From the NCBI RefSeq assembly GCF_004153685.1, contig NZ_SDQD01000002.1, positions 558,001 through 622,000 on the forward strand: a DNA stretch of 64,000 bases, in the 5' to 3' direction. The DNA comes from Pollutimonas harenae (GTDB lineage Bacteria > Pseudomonadota > Gammaproteobacteria > Burkholderiales > Burkholderiaceae_B). The position numbers were made by a program, and so were the translations under genes. A model generated the notes under the pieces. That model was not told where the DNA came from and made no database searches. It worked only from the letters and a program-made list of their open reading frames with translations. Below are positions 34,942-43,818 of this stretch, in pieces. Positions within the stretch are counted from its first letter, which is position 1; each line of letters begins with the position of its first letter.

Positions 34942-35714
34942 CACTATTGGGCACAGGCAATGCAGGGCAGGTACCCGTCTACAACTGCTTTTGTGCGGCG
35001 TGCGAGCGTGCTCGGGCAAAGCCGCAGTACCGGCGTGGGCCTTGTTCGGCGCTGCTGGAGTTCGGTACGCAGCGCTGGCTGGTGGATGCGGGGCTAACCG
35101 ATCTGGCCGAGCGCTTTCCGCCCGGCAGCCTTAGTGGCATCATCCAAACCCATTACCATGCCGACCATGCGCAAGGTTTGCTACACCTTAGATGGGGCCT
35201 GGATATGAGTCTGCCCGTGCTGGGGCCGCCAGACCCTGACGGCTTGGCCGACTTGTACAAGTATCCCGGCATACTGGATTTTTCCCGCAAACTTGAAGCC
35301 TTTGTACCGGCGCAACTGGATGGATGCGTGGTCACGCCCGTGCCGCTGGCGCACTCCAAAATAACTTACGGCTATGTGTTTGAAGCAGAAGGACAGCGCT
35401 ACGCCTACCTGACCGACACGGTGGGGCTGCCGCCCGATACACAGGCTTTTCTGGCGCGTCAGCCCCTGGATTTACTGGTGCTGGACTGCTCTTTCGCCCC
35501 GACCACCACCGCACCACGCAACCACAACGACTTGAGCCGTGCATTGGACACCATACATGCGCTGAATGTAAAACAGGCCGTGTTGACGCATATCAGCCAC
35601 GGCCTGGATGTCTGGTTGATGGACGAGGCCAATACTTTGCCTGATGGCGTGGTAGTGGGCCACGATGGCGCGGTGTTTGGTAACCCGGTGCTGGCTGGAA
35701 TGGCCTCAGCCTAG
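34932..35714 (+). CDS. phnP: Phosphoribosyl cyclic phosphodiesterase PhnP
   Basis: A 260-residue metallo-beta-lactamase-fold enzyme that opens 5-phosphoribosyl 1,2-cyclic phosphate, the product of PhnJ, to ribose 1,5-bisphosphate. The metal motif is THYHADHAQGLLHL. An N-terminal Cys cluster (NCFCAACERA) fits the extra structural zinc site of PhnP. Other metal ligands are in YLTDTVG and LTHISHG. It is the last gene of the operon; no phnO follows. It converges on the methyltransferase gene with a 4-base overlap. Confidence 0.94.
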   Translation: MRLTLLGTGNAGQVPVYNCFCAACERARAKPQYRRGPCSALLEFGTQRWLVDAGLTDLAERFPPGSLSGIIQTHYHADHAQGLLHLRWGLDMSLPVLGPPDPDGLADLYKYPGILDFSRKLEAFVPAQLDGCVVTPVPLAHSKITYGYVFEAEGQRYAYLTDTVGLPPDTQAFLARQPLDLLVLDCSFAPTTTAPRNHNDLSRALDTIHALNVKQAVLTHISHGLDVWLMDEANTLPDGVVVGHDGAVFGNPVLAGMASA

Positions 35715-36379
35715 CCTGACACTACAGTAATCGCGAAGCCGTCCCAGCCCTTGGTGCCTACCGTTTGCACGGCGGTACTGCTTAAACTAGGGTTGGCAGC
35801 AGCCATGGTAAACAGGCTGCGCACGCCTTCGACGTCGGGGTCGTGATTGCTGAGGTCGGCGACACCACCCTTGCGCACCACATTGTCGGTGACAATAACC
35901 GTGCCCGGCCGGGAAAGCTTGAGCGACCATTCCAGATAGTGCGGATTGTTCTGCTTGTCGGCGTCGATGAAGACAAAATCGAAAGGCTCGACCTGGTCTG
36001 CGACCAGGCTTTTTAATGTATCGACTGCATTGCCCTCCTTGACACTAACAGCATCGCCAAAGCCGGCGCGCTGCAGGTTGGCCTGCGCTACCTTGGCGTG
36101 TTCGGGTTCCAGTTCCAGCGTAACAATGCTGCCGCCTGGTGGCAGAGCACGTGCCAGCCAGATAGTGCTGTAGCCGCCCAGCGTGCCAATTTCAAGAATA
36201 CGGCGGGCGCCGCTGATACGGGCCAGCAATTGCAGCAGCTTGCCCTGGTTGGGCGCCACGTTGATGGCTGGCAGGCCGGCCGCATGGCTGTCGGCCAGCG
36301 CGGCATCCAGCACCGGGTCGGACGGCGCCAACGTGGCCGAAAAATAGTCATCAACCTGATTCCATTGTTCCTGATTCAA
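35711..36379 (-). CDS. SAM-dependent O-methyltransferase (family 3)
   Basis: A 222-residue O-methyltransferase of the catechol/caffeoyl-CoA type. SAM motif I is RRILEIGTLGGYSTIWLA; the metal/acid motifs are TLELEPEHAKVA and FDFVFIDADKQNNPHYLEW, with TVIVTDNVVRKGGV after. A TTG start at 36379 is chosen because AAGGAG lies six bases before it; the frame runs five codons further to another TTG. The substrate is unknown. The gene is divergent from the Tad pilus locus. Confidence 0.88.
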   Translation of the reverse strand: MNQEQWNQVDDYFSATLAPSDPVLDAALADSHAAGLPAINVAPNQGKLLQLLARISGARRILEIGTLGGYSTIWLARALPPGGSIVTLELEPEHAKVAQANLQRAGFGDAVSVKEGNAVDTLKSLVADQVEPFDFVFIDADKQNNPHYLEWSLKLSRPGTVIVTDNVVRKGGVADLSNHDPDVEGVRSLFTMAAANPSLSSTAVQTVGTKGWDGFAITVVSG

Positions 36380-36544
36380 GACACGCTCCTTCAAGATTGG
36401 GGTGAGTTCCTGCGAGTAGCTAGGTTAGCTGGATCATGATCACTTTAGCCGGGTTGATGGCTTTGCCCAACTCGGCATCTGCGAATTGTTGGCTTGCTTT
36501 TGCGGGTGCACACTGCAGTCGTGATGATGAGACGGGAGAGTGTG

Positions 36545-36811
36545 GTGCACAAGAAACATGATGCGCAACGCGGTCAAGGTATGACCGAATACATAATTGT
36601 AGTGGCGTTGGTTGCTGTTGCGGCCATCGCTGTCTATCAACTATTCGGGCAAGTAGTCCGATCACAAACAGCGGCCATGGCCAAGGAGCTGGCTGGCGAA
36701 GACGGGTCCGAGCAGTCGCGTATGGCGCAAACCGCAGCCGAGGCAGCGGCGGCTCAGGTGGCAGCCAAAACACTTAAATCGTTCACCGGAAATGCCGGTG
36801 CAGGCCAATGA
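36545..36811 (+). CDS. Flp/pilin-like small protein of the Tad locus
   Basis: An 88-residue pilin-like protein with a short basic leader (VHKKHDAQRGQG), then MTEYIIVVALVAVAAIAVYQLFG. The Gly-Met-Thr-Glu junction with Glu at +3 after Gly, followed by a hydrophobic stretch, fits a prepilin-peptidase site. The tail is Ala/Gln-rich (AEAAAAQVAAKT). It is larger than the usual 50-70 residue Flp. GTG 36545 is chosen because GGGAG precedes it by six bases; ATGs at 36524 and 36527 are alternatives without a ribosome site. The stop overlaps the next gene by four bases. Confidence 0.7.
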   Translation: MHKKHDAQRGQGMTEYIIVVALVAVAAIAVYQLFGQVVRSQTAAMAKELAGEDGSEQSRMAQTAAEAAAAQVAAKTLKSFTGNAGAGQ

Positions 36812-38139
36812 TTTTCTATAACAAGCATACTGCCTGTCCGGCTCAACAGGGTCAGGCATTGGTACTTGCCACTTTGCTGTTGGGTGCGGCCTTGTTGGTG
36901 TTGATCCGGTATTTTGCAGTCGGGCAAATGGTGGGCGCCAAGGCCAGGCAGCTGCATGCCCTGGATGCCACCGCATATAGCGGCGCGTTGATACAGGCAC
37001 GAGCCATGAATATGCTGTCATATATCAACCGTGCACACATAGGTCACCAACTGGCCATGGCACATCTGGTTACCCTGGGTTCATGGGCCTCATTGGGCGG
37101 AGCACAAGCCAGGCAGTTGGCATCCGGCAATCCACCCCCACATTTGATCAGCATGCTGTTTGGTCCAGAACATGGCGCCGCCTATCGTGCCGCGTCACAG
37201 GCGTCGGGCTTTAGTGGTTTGGCCATGCCTCAGGCTGACCTTGCCCGCGCCTACGGCGGGCACGATCACGCGGTGCGTGCCGTGCTCAATACAGCACAGG
37301 ATGCAATCGTCGCAACACTGCCTCAAGCACGAGAGCAGGCCATGCAGGCTGTGTTAAGAACAAACTATCCCGAACAGGCGGCATCGATCCGGTTTGATCT
37401 GACTCTGGATCACGATAACTGGCCTGGCTATGTGCAGCGCCAATCAGGTCATGGGCAATTACGCAACCTGGTCGAAGACGTTGCTCTGTTGTATGAGTTC
37501 CTGTCGCCGCGCAATGATACGGCATTCAACAACTGGGTCGTCGATGCGCGCTGTCCGGGCATGCGGCATCAGTTGCGTCGTCGTGGCGGTACCGAGCTCG
37601 ACCAGCAAGGCCGTTGGCAATCTGCCGATACTTTGTCTTTTCATGCCCTACGGTCCAACCGCTGGATAGGCTGCTATTTTCGCGAATATGCAATGGGGTG
37701 GGGCTGGATTCCAAGCGCCCAGACGCAAACCATAGGCCAACCCCATGTTGATGATCCTCCTGCTGATTTTGCGGCACAGGATTTCTGGCGTTGGGTTCAG
37801 GAGGCGACGAACTGGGACATCACTTCTGACAGTGCCAATCCACTTGCGAACTCGCGTGCCGTGGCGTCTCGCCAGCGTTGGCAAGGTGGCGGGTTGCCTT
37901 CCTATTTTGATGTGGCCTCCAAAGCAGCTATTACATCTCTAGGGTTCTCTGTAAGCCTGCGTCATCCTGGTCCCGACGGCCTCATAGTCAGTACCCGTAG
38001 TGCTGCAGAAACCTTCTTTGATCGTCCAGAGCTCCGTAGTGACGCACGCATTGAACAGGCCAGTTTGTTCAACCCCTACTGGCAAGCTCGTCTGGCCATC
38101 CATAAGGACGCTACTGACTCAAAAATGAGGCAGCCATGA
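36808..38139 (+). CDS. TadG-like pilus assembly protein
   Basis: A 443-residue protein with one N-terminal transmembrane helix after a QQGQALVLATLLLGAALLVL segment, the pattern of TadE/TadG-like pseudopilins. The remainder is a large extracytoplasmic domain with several Trp-rich motifs (QEATNWDIT, RSNRWIGCYFREYAMGW) and no family I recognise. The stop overlaps the next gene (ATGA). A minor pilin or anchor is likely from context. Confidence 0.65.
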   Translation: MIFYNKHTACPAQQGQALVLATLLLGAALLVLIRYFAVGQMVGAKARQLHALDATAYSGALIQARAMNMLSYINRAHIGHQLAMAHLVTLGSWASLGGAQARQLASGNPPPHLISMLFGPEHGAAYRAASQASGFSGLAMPQADLARAYGGHDHAVRAVLNTAQDAIVATLPQAREQAMQAVLRTNYPEQAASIRFDLTLDHDNWPGYVQRQSGHGQLRNLVEDVALLYEFLSPRNDTAFNNWVVDARCPGMRHQLRRRGGTELDQQGRWQSADTLSFHALRSNRWIGCYFREYAMGWGWIPSAQTQTIGQPHVDDPPADFAAQDFWRWVQEATNWDITSDSANPLANSRAVASRQRWQGGGLPSYFDVASKAAITSLGFSVSLRHPGPDGLIVSTRSAAETFFDRPELRSDARIEQASLFNPYWQARLAIHKDATDSKMRQP

Positions 38140-38882
38140 GCGCGAAAGTCACGCAGGGTGGGCAGGCTTTGGCCGAGGGACTTGTGGCTATGGTAGTCCT
38201 GGCATCCATATGGGTGGCGGTGGCTTGGCTGGGTCGTTTGCAAGATATGGCCTTGTCGGCCCAGCATGCGAGTGGTCTAGCGGCATTTGCCTACACTCGC
38301 AATCCTGCAGCTCATATTGATTACGGTATAAGAGCGCACTATTTTCAGGGGCCTGCACATCAATGGAAAGATCGCAGCGGCCATTCCTTATTGGCTTCGT
38401 CTTTGCATCAGGTGCAGTTCGATTTCAAACGAGCATCTGTATTGAGCCAGGCAGGACAACCAGGCGGTATCGATGCCATGGCCGTGTCATTGCGTGATGA
38501 CTGGGGCATACAAGACGAGGGTATTGTCAATGCTGCGGTACATTTCTTGCCCGGGTCCGGCACTGTCGACGTGGCCGGTAATAGTGTGCTGGGTCTTGGA
38601 GCATTCAACGACTACCCGCAGCTACGTCGGCATACAGCCATACTTGAAGGCGCCGGACATGCTTCGAACGATACCAGGGTCCAGCAAGTTGTGGCGCAGT
38701 CAACGCAGGCTTGGTCTGACAGTGCGCGTGCTTCGGTCGATATGGGTAAAAAAGTTGACGCCGCTATGGCAGCAGTTGATGCGCCCTGGCATCGCGCGCG
38801 GCCAGTGCTGGACTGGTTGAGTCCATGGGCTGGCCATGTCCCGGCAGCACGCCTTGCTCATCCCGTCAAGGAGCCAGAATGA
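38136..38882 (+). CDS. TadE-like pseudopilin
   Basis: A 248-residue protein with leader-like MSAKVTQGGQALAEGLVAMV and one transmembrane helix. Gln-Ala-Leu-Ala-Glu after Gly-Gly puts Glu at +5, as in type IV pseudopilins. The extracytoplasmic part is predicted mixed, with no recognised domain. It is coupled by ATGA overlap to both neighbours, which suggests a stoichiometric assembly with the preceding and following products. Confidence 0.65.
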   Translation: MSAKVTQGGQALAEGLVAMVVLASIWVAVAWLGRLQDMALSAQHASGLAAFAYTRNPAAHIDYGIRAHYFQGPAHQWKDRSGHSLLASSLHQVQFDFKRASVLSQAGQPGGIDAMAVSLRDDWGIQDEGIVNAAVHFLPGSGTVDVAGNSVLGLGAFNDYPQLRRHTAILEGAGHASNDTRVQQVVAQSTQAWSDSARASVDMGKKVDAAMAAVDAPWHRARPVLDWLSPWAGHVPAARLAHPVKEPE

Positions 38883-39610
38883 ACTTTATCAATGTATGGT
38901 TGCGACGTCGTCGAATCAAGAAGCTGCCCTTGTGCGGCAGCTTACAGCTGATCTTGTCAACGGTCATATTGGCCTTGCTTTTCCCGCCTGCCTTGGCTCA
39001 GGCTTCCGTAACTGAAAGCCTGGCGGCCCTGACTATACCCGGCTTTGAGTGGGAAGCGCAGCAAACGATGCAATTATCCGGTGTGCCAATGTATGTACGA
39101 CGCTTCTCGTCCAATGATGCCGTGATACCTGCTGCGCAAGCACTGGCTCAGCACTCCGGCTTGTTTGAGCGCATCCTGAAGCTGAACTCCAAAGTGGTGT
39201 TATCGGGCTTGCGCTCGGACTGGCATTGGTTGGCTGAAGTCGATACATCTACCTCGGGTTCTCAGGGTTATGTGTCAGCCCTACACGTAGAGGTCGATGG
39301 TCTCGCACAAGGTCGGTACGCGGCGAAATCTTCATTCATATGGCTTCCGCCACAAGCCAGACAACAGTTCGATCATCAAAGCACCCTGGGCAACAAGAAG
39401 GTTGTTCAGCAGGTTTACAGCGTTGCCTTGCCTATACAAACCCTAACGTCATATGTGCGCAGGCAGTTGCGTGCTGAGGGCTGGGCGCCAGAGCCCGAGT
39501 TTGCCGGTATGGGGGCCAGTACGGTATGGCGTCGGGCTGGGGCGCGTGTGATGCTGTTTCCCCAGCAAGGCGCGAGCGGAACTTCTTTATACGTGCATTA
39601 TTCCGAATAG
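38879..39610 (+). CDS. Secreted protein of unknown function in the Tad locus
   Basis: A 243-residue protein with a basic N-terminus (WLRRRRIKKLP) and a signal-type hydrophobic stretch ending PPALAQA, so it is probably exported. I do not recognise the mature domain, which ends with LFPQQGASGTSLYVHYSE. It lies between the TadE-like gene and cpaB, overlapping the former by four bases. Its position suggests a role in pilus assembly or secretion. Confidence 0.6.
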   Translation: MNFINVWLRRRRIKKLPLCGSLQLILSTVILALLFPPALAQASVTESLAALTIPGFEWEAQQTMQLSGVPMYVRRFSSNDAVIPAAQALAQHSGLFERILKLNSKVVLSGLRSDWHWLAEVDTSTSGSQGYVSALHVEVDGLAQGRYAAKSSFIWLPPQARQQFDHQSTLGNKKVVQQVYSVALPIQTLTSYVRRQLRAEGWAPEPEFAGMGASTVWRRAGARVMLFPQQGASGTSLYVHYSE

Positions 39611-39631
39611 TCACCAAGAGGGCTTTAAAAA

Positions 39632-40612
39632 ATGCGTTTGCCGGTATTTAACCGATCGCTGGCCATGTTGTTGCTGGCGGGTATTGCAGGACTAGCCGCT
39701 GCCTGGGCGGCCAAGCAGCATATTGAGGGCAAAGTCCAGTTACTTGAGGAGCAAGCGCGCACGCCAACCGTAAAAAGAATCGTCGCCGCGTATGATCTGC
39801 CAGCCGGCACACGTCTGGGATCAGAGCATCTTGCTCTGCGTGATTTTCCTGCGAACGTGGTGTCGAGCGATAGTCTTACGCCAGGCCGTTTTGGCGAACT
39901 GACAGGAACGGTGCTGCGTGCCCCGTTGCGAGGTGGCGATGCCGTGCTTCAAGTTCATACGGCAGTGCAGGAACATGCAGCCTTTTCTAGTCATTTGTCG
40001 ACCGGCAGACGGGCTATTTCTATGCCGGTTGATGCCATCAATTCAGTTTCCGGCTTGCTGCAGCCAGGCGACCTGATCGATCTTTATGTGTCTTTTGAGT
40101 ATCAGCGTCGTCATATTACCGCCCCATTGTTGCAGGGGGTGCTGGTACTTGCTACCGATAACAACACGCAATTTGTTCAAGATGTCGGTCATACGCCCAG
40201 GGCTTCCTATGCCACGGTAACGCTCGATGCATCGCCGGAAGATGCTGTCAAGCTGGTTGCCGCTCGGCACGGCGGAACAATCACCGCCGTCCTGCGTCCG
40301 CCTCAAGATATGGATGCAAGCCAGAAAGCAGTGCGGGGCGACTTGGCAAGTTTGCTGGGGGTAAGCCGCAAGCCTCCCGCATTCAACAGAAAAGCTCAGG
40401 TGATCTATGGCAATCAATCGGTACGCAGTGTGTCCAGGCTTAAGCCCGCAACATCCACATCGCCGCAGACCAGCGGTTTATTTAACCTTCCGGGTTCACA
40501 AGACCTTGTCAGTGCCTGGATGCTCGCTGCGATGGAGCGTCAGATGCTTCAAGCTTCTCAAGCGCAAGATTTTCCTCCAGACCTGGCAGGTCTGAATGTG
40601 AAGGAAGAATAG
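39632..40612 (+). CDS. cpaB: Flp pilus assembly protein CpaB/RcpC
   Basis: A 326-residue periplasmic protein with one N-terminal helix and a SAF domain: VKRIVAAYDLPAGTRLGSEHLALRDFP. The RcpC-type part follows, with GRRAISMPVDAINSVSGLLQPGDLIDLYV. CpaB proteins sit in the periplasm and influence the secretin, by their SAF domain binding to polysaccharide or peptidoglycan. AGAGGGC precedes the ATG. Confidence 0.9.
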   Translation: MRLPVFNRSLAMLLLAGIAGLAAAWAAKQHIEGKVQLLEEQARTPTVKRIVAAYDLPAGTRLGSEHLALRDFPANVVSSDSLTPGRFGELTGTVLRAPLRGGDAVLQVHTAVQEHAAFSSHLSTGRRAISMPVDAINSVSGLLQPGDLIDLYVSFEYQRRHITAPLLQGVLVLATDNNTQFVQDVGHTPRASYATVTLDASPEDAVKLVAARHGGTITAVLRPPQDMDASQKAVRGDLASLLGVSRKPPAFNRKAQVIYGNQSVRSVSRLKPATSTSPQTSGLFNLPGSQDLVSAWMLAAMERQMLQASQAQDFPPDLAGLNVKEE

Positions 40613-40622
40613 GGCTGCACGC

Positions 40623-42032
40623 ATGAATGTACGCAAGTTAATGCTCGGATATTGCCTTATGCTGCTGATGCAGTATGGCAATGCCGCTCCTTCGCAAGAA
40701 GTTATGCTGAGCCTGCAAGTGGGTGAAGTCAAGGTTCTGGGTATTCCAGACGTCGCTCGTGTGGCGGTCGGCGACGGCCATATCGTCAATGCGGTAGCTA
40801 CCGACGAAAAAGAGGTTATTGTGTTTGCCCGGCACGAAGGTTCTACTGCCTTGCAGATCTGGTCAGCCGACGGCCAGCGCTGGCAGTATCAAATCGAGGT
40901 TGCGCCAGAAGGTTTGCGACAAGTACAGCAAGAACTGCGTAGCGTTCTCGAACGTGTGCCACACGCACAACTCTCCGTTGTGGGTGACAAGCTGTTGGTA
41001 GAGGGCGACGATCTTTCCGACCGTGATCGCGAGCGCATCGCCGAATTGGCAAAGCATTACCCGCAACTGCTTGATTTCACTGGCCAGGTGGGATGGGATC
41101 GCATGGTGTTGCTTGATGTCCAGGTGGTCGAGGTTCCGCGCATACAGCTGCAGGAGCTGGGCTTGCGCTGGAGTACTGTGAGCGATGGTGGACTCAACGC
41201 TGGCCTGGCCTGGGATACAGGTAGCAAAAGGCTGGATGGCCGTCCCGGCGAATCAATCATGCCAATAGGATTTCCGGCCACTATGGCTGCTGGCTACTTT
41301 GGAGCAAGTGCCTTGCTGTCGGCACGTATCAACGCCATGGCTCAGAAAGGCACTGCGGTGGTACTGGCTCAGCCGCAATTGTTGGCCCGCAGCGGCGCGA
41401 CTGCAGAGTTCCTGGCCGGTGGCGAAGTGCCTTATTCGACCGTGGATGCCAATGGAAATACCAACACTGCCTTCAAACCCTACGGTGTTTCCTTGCGCAT
41501 TACCCCCCAGATCGAACGCAACGGAGCGGTACGGTCCCGCATCGAGGTCGAAGTCAGTTCCGTTGATAGCGCTTTGTCTGTACCTAATGGACCATCCTTG
41601 AAGACCCGGCGTGCGGCAACAGAGTTCAATGTACGCTCAGGGCAAACACTGGTTCTGGCAGGTTTTCTTTCCCGCGAGGCAGCACATAACGTCGACAAGG
41701 TGCCGGGCCTGGGTGACATCCCCATTCTTGGCGAGCTGTTCAAATCCAGCCGGTTCCAGCGTCATGAAACCGAATTGGCCATCTTTGTGACACCGGTACT
41801 GGTCGGCGCTGATCATCCAGGAATGGCCCGTCGAGTTCAACAAGGGCAAGAGATACTTCAAAATGCCTTTCCGCAAGCACCCATGATCAACGCTTCAGTG
41901 GCATTGTTTCCTGAGCCTATCTCCTCTGATGGACAAGCCTTGTGGGATCCATGGCAAGGCCCAGGGTCGCAATGGTCGCAAGAAATACCCGAGTCCTTTT
42001 TACCGCAAGTGGACAAGGCCAGCGGCAATTGA
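40623..42032 (+). CDS. cpaC: Tad pilus secretin CpaC/RcpA
   Basis: A 469-residue outer-membrane secretin. After the signal peptide (MNVRKLMLGYCLMLL...NAAP) comes the pilus-secretin N-domain (MLSLQVGEVKVLGIPDVARVAVGD). The C-terminal secretin domain has AQKGTAVVLAQPQLLARSGATAEFLAGGEVP, RVTPQI-type LRITPQIERNGAV, TRRAATEFNVRSGQTLVLAGFL and VPGLGDIPILGELF. It forms the outer-membrane channel for the Flp filament. Confidence 0.93.
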   Translation: MNVRKLMLGYCLMLLMQYGNAAPSQEVMLSLQVGEVKVLGIPDVARVAVGDGHIVNAVATDEKEVIVFARHEGSTALQIWSADGQRWQYQIEVAPEGLRQVQQELRSVLERVPHAQLSVVGDKLLVEGDDLSDRDRERIAELAKHYPQLLDFTGQVGWDRMVLLDVQVVEVPRIQLQELGLRWSTVSDGGLNAGLAWDTGSKRLDGRPGESIMPIGFPATMAAGYFGASALLSARINAMAQKGTAVVLAQPQLLARSGATAEFLAGGEVPYSTVDANGNTNTAFKPYGVSLRITPQIERNGAVRSRIEVEVSSVDSALSVPNGPSLKTRRAATEFNVRSGQTLVLAGFLSREAAHNVDKVPGLGDIPILGELFKSSRFQRHETELAIFVTPVLVGADHPGMARRVQQGQEILQNAFPQAPMINASVALFPEPISSDGQALWDPWQGPGSQWSQEIPESFLPQVDKASGN

Positions 42033-42054
42033 TCTGTTTTCATGGAGTAGTGTG

Positions 42055-43788
42055 ATGCTGGATATGGAACTACGTTTTGAGGATGGTCAGGTTCAGGTGG
42101 CATGCTACGCTCTTCCGCTCGAGATCGGTCGCGGGCCAGACAGTCACTTGCGCCTGAAGGCGTGGCGGGTTGGTAAGCGGCATGCACGCATTGAACGCCG
42201 GCAGGCGGGTTTGTTTCTAGAAGATTTTGGTTCCTTGGGTGGCACCTTGGTGAATGGCCGGCGCGTGGCCGAATATGGGCCTTTGCAACAGGGCGATGAA
42301 ATACTTATCGGTCCGTGTCTCATACGCCTGACCATGAATAAGCAGTGTGTTGCAGCAACTGAATCCGCGACGCGTGTGAACGGAGCGGGCATGGGTATAA
42401 GTGCGGTCCAGCCATTATTGCAAGACGGTATCCCAACGACCCATCAACCGACTGTAGTGCAGGGCGGCTCAGTTGATCATGACAGCAATTCTGCCGGTAA
42501 AGAAGGTGTGCTGAGCGTATTGTTATTTCATCGGCGTCGGCTGCATGCGGCCTTGCTGGAGGCGCTGAATCTAAGACGCCGCGATATTGCCAGCATGACT
42601 GATGACGCTCTGCGCAGTGAAGCCTCTGCCGCGTTAGGGGATATTATCTCTGCCGATACCGAGCTTCCACCCTATATCGACCGGTCGGCGTTATTGCTGG
42701 AAGTCGTTAATGAGGCTGTGGGCCTGGGGCCTTTGGAACCCTTGCTGGCGGATCAGGCGGTCACCGAAATCATGGTCAATCGTCATGATGAAATATTTGT
42801 CGAGATCAATGGGAAGCTCACGCGGCATAGTGCAGTATTCAGCAGCGAACAAGCAGTGCTGGGTGTTATTGATCGTATTGTTTCTCCGTTGGGTCGACGC
42901 ATAGACGAAAGTTCTCCTATGGTCGATGCGCGCTTGCGTGATGGCTCTCGGGTCAATGCTGTGCTGGCCCCCGTAGCGTTGCGTGGCAGCAGTCTGACCA
43001 TACGTAAGTTTCCACAAAAGCGTCCGGATATGGATGATCTCTTGCGCCTCGAGGCCTTTGACGAAGCGATGCAGATCTTTCTGGCAGAAAGCGTGCGCAG
43101 CAAGAAAAATATCATTGTCTCTGGCGGCACGGGCTCGGGCAAAACAACTTTGCTTAACGTGCTGTCGAACTGCATTCCTTCAGGTGAGCGCATCGTCACC
43201 ATAGAGGATGCCGCCGAACTCAAGCTGGAGCACTCGCATCTGGTTGCGCTGGAGTCGCGACCGGCCAATCTGGAGGGGCGGGGCGCTATTGCTATTCGTG
43301 ATCTTGTGCGCAATGCCTTGCGCATGCGTCCCGATCGTATCGTGGTCGGTGAGTGCCGGGGCGGCGAGGCATTCGATATGCTGGCGGCGATGAACACTGG
43401 CCATGAAGGCTCATTGACTACCTTGCATGCAAATAGTCCGCGCGATGCGCTGGCCAGGCTGGAGACCATGATATTGATGGCGGGGATGGATCTACCCCTG
43501 GCTGTCGTGCGTGAACATATCGCCGCCAGCATACATTTCATCGTGCAACAGGCGCGTTTGAGTAATGGCCGTCGTTTGATCACATCCATCGTCGAAATCA
43601 CCGGCATGGAAAGTGGTCGTATACAAACACAAGAGCTTTTCAGGTATGTGCAGTCGCCGATTCCAGCATTTGTGGGTTGCGGTGTGATCCCTGAGTGTTT
43701 TATGGACGAGATGGGTGCCGCTGCGCTGCAGACAGCACTGTTCGATCGACGTACCGAGCTGATTCGTAACCAATTGGATGCAGGCTAA
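42055..43788 (+). CDS. cpaF: FHA-domain/CpaF (TadA) fusion secretion ATPase
   Basis: A 577-residue fusion. Residues about 4-95 form a forkhead-associated fold: LEIGRGPDS (G25-R26), KRHARIERR (H43) and LGGTLVNGRR. The usual pThr-contacting Ser three residues before the His is Gly40 here, so phosphopeptide binding may be altered. A linker of about 60 residues leads to a complete CpaF-type ATPase: LLADQAVTEIMVNRHDEIFVE, Walker A SGGTGSGKTTLL with K363, ALRMRPDRIVVGECRGGEAFDML, and NTGHEGSLTTLHANSPRDAL. ATG 42055 is chosen from GGAG seven bases upstream. No cpaE/tadZ gene is nearby. Confidence 0.93.
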   Translation: MLDMELRFEDGQVQVACYALPLEIGRGPDSHLRLKAWRVGKRHARIERRQAGLFLEDFGSLGGTLVNGRRVAEYGPLQQGDEILIGPCLIRLTMNKQCVAATESATRVNGAGMGISAVQPLLQDGIPTTHQPTVVQGGSVDHDSNSAGKEGVLSVLLFHRRRLHAALLEALNLRRRDIASMTDDALRSEASAALGDIISADTELPPYIDRSALLLEVVNEAVGLGPLEPLLADQAVTEIMVNRHDEIFVEINGKLTRHSAVFSSEQAVLGVIDRIVSPLGRRIDESSPMVDARLRDGSRVNAVLAPVALRGSSLTIRKFPQKRPDMDDLLRLEAFDEAMQIFLAESVRSKKNIIVSGGTGSGKTTLLNVLSNCIPSGERIVTIEDAAELKLEHSHLVALESRPANLEGRGAIAIRDLVRNALRMRPDRIVVGECRGGEAFDMLAAMNTGHEGSLTTLHANSPRDALARLETMILMAGMDLPLAVVREHIAASIHFIVQQARLSNGRRLITSIVEITGMESGRIQTQELFRYVQSPIPAFVGCGVIPECFMDEMGAAALQTALFDRRTELIRNQLDAG

Positions 43789-43818
43789 GGCGGCGCAAAG
43801 TCCTGGCTGAAAACAAGC

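Noticed and set aside
36490-36504. A sigma-54-like TGGC...TGC element upstream of the pilin-like gene
   Set aside because: The GG and GC elements are nine rather than ten bases apart, and the flanking consensus is poor.
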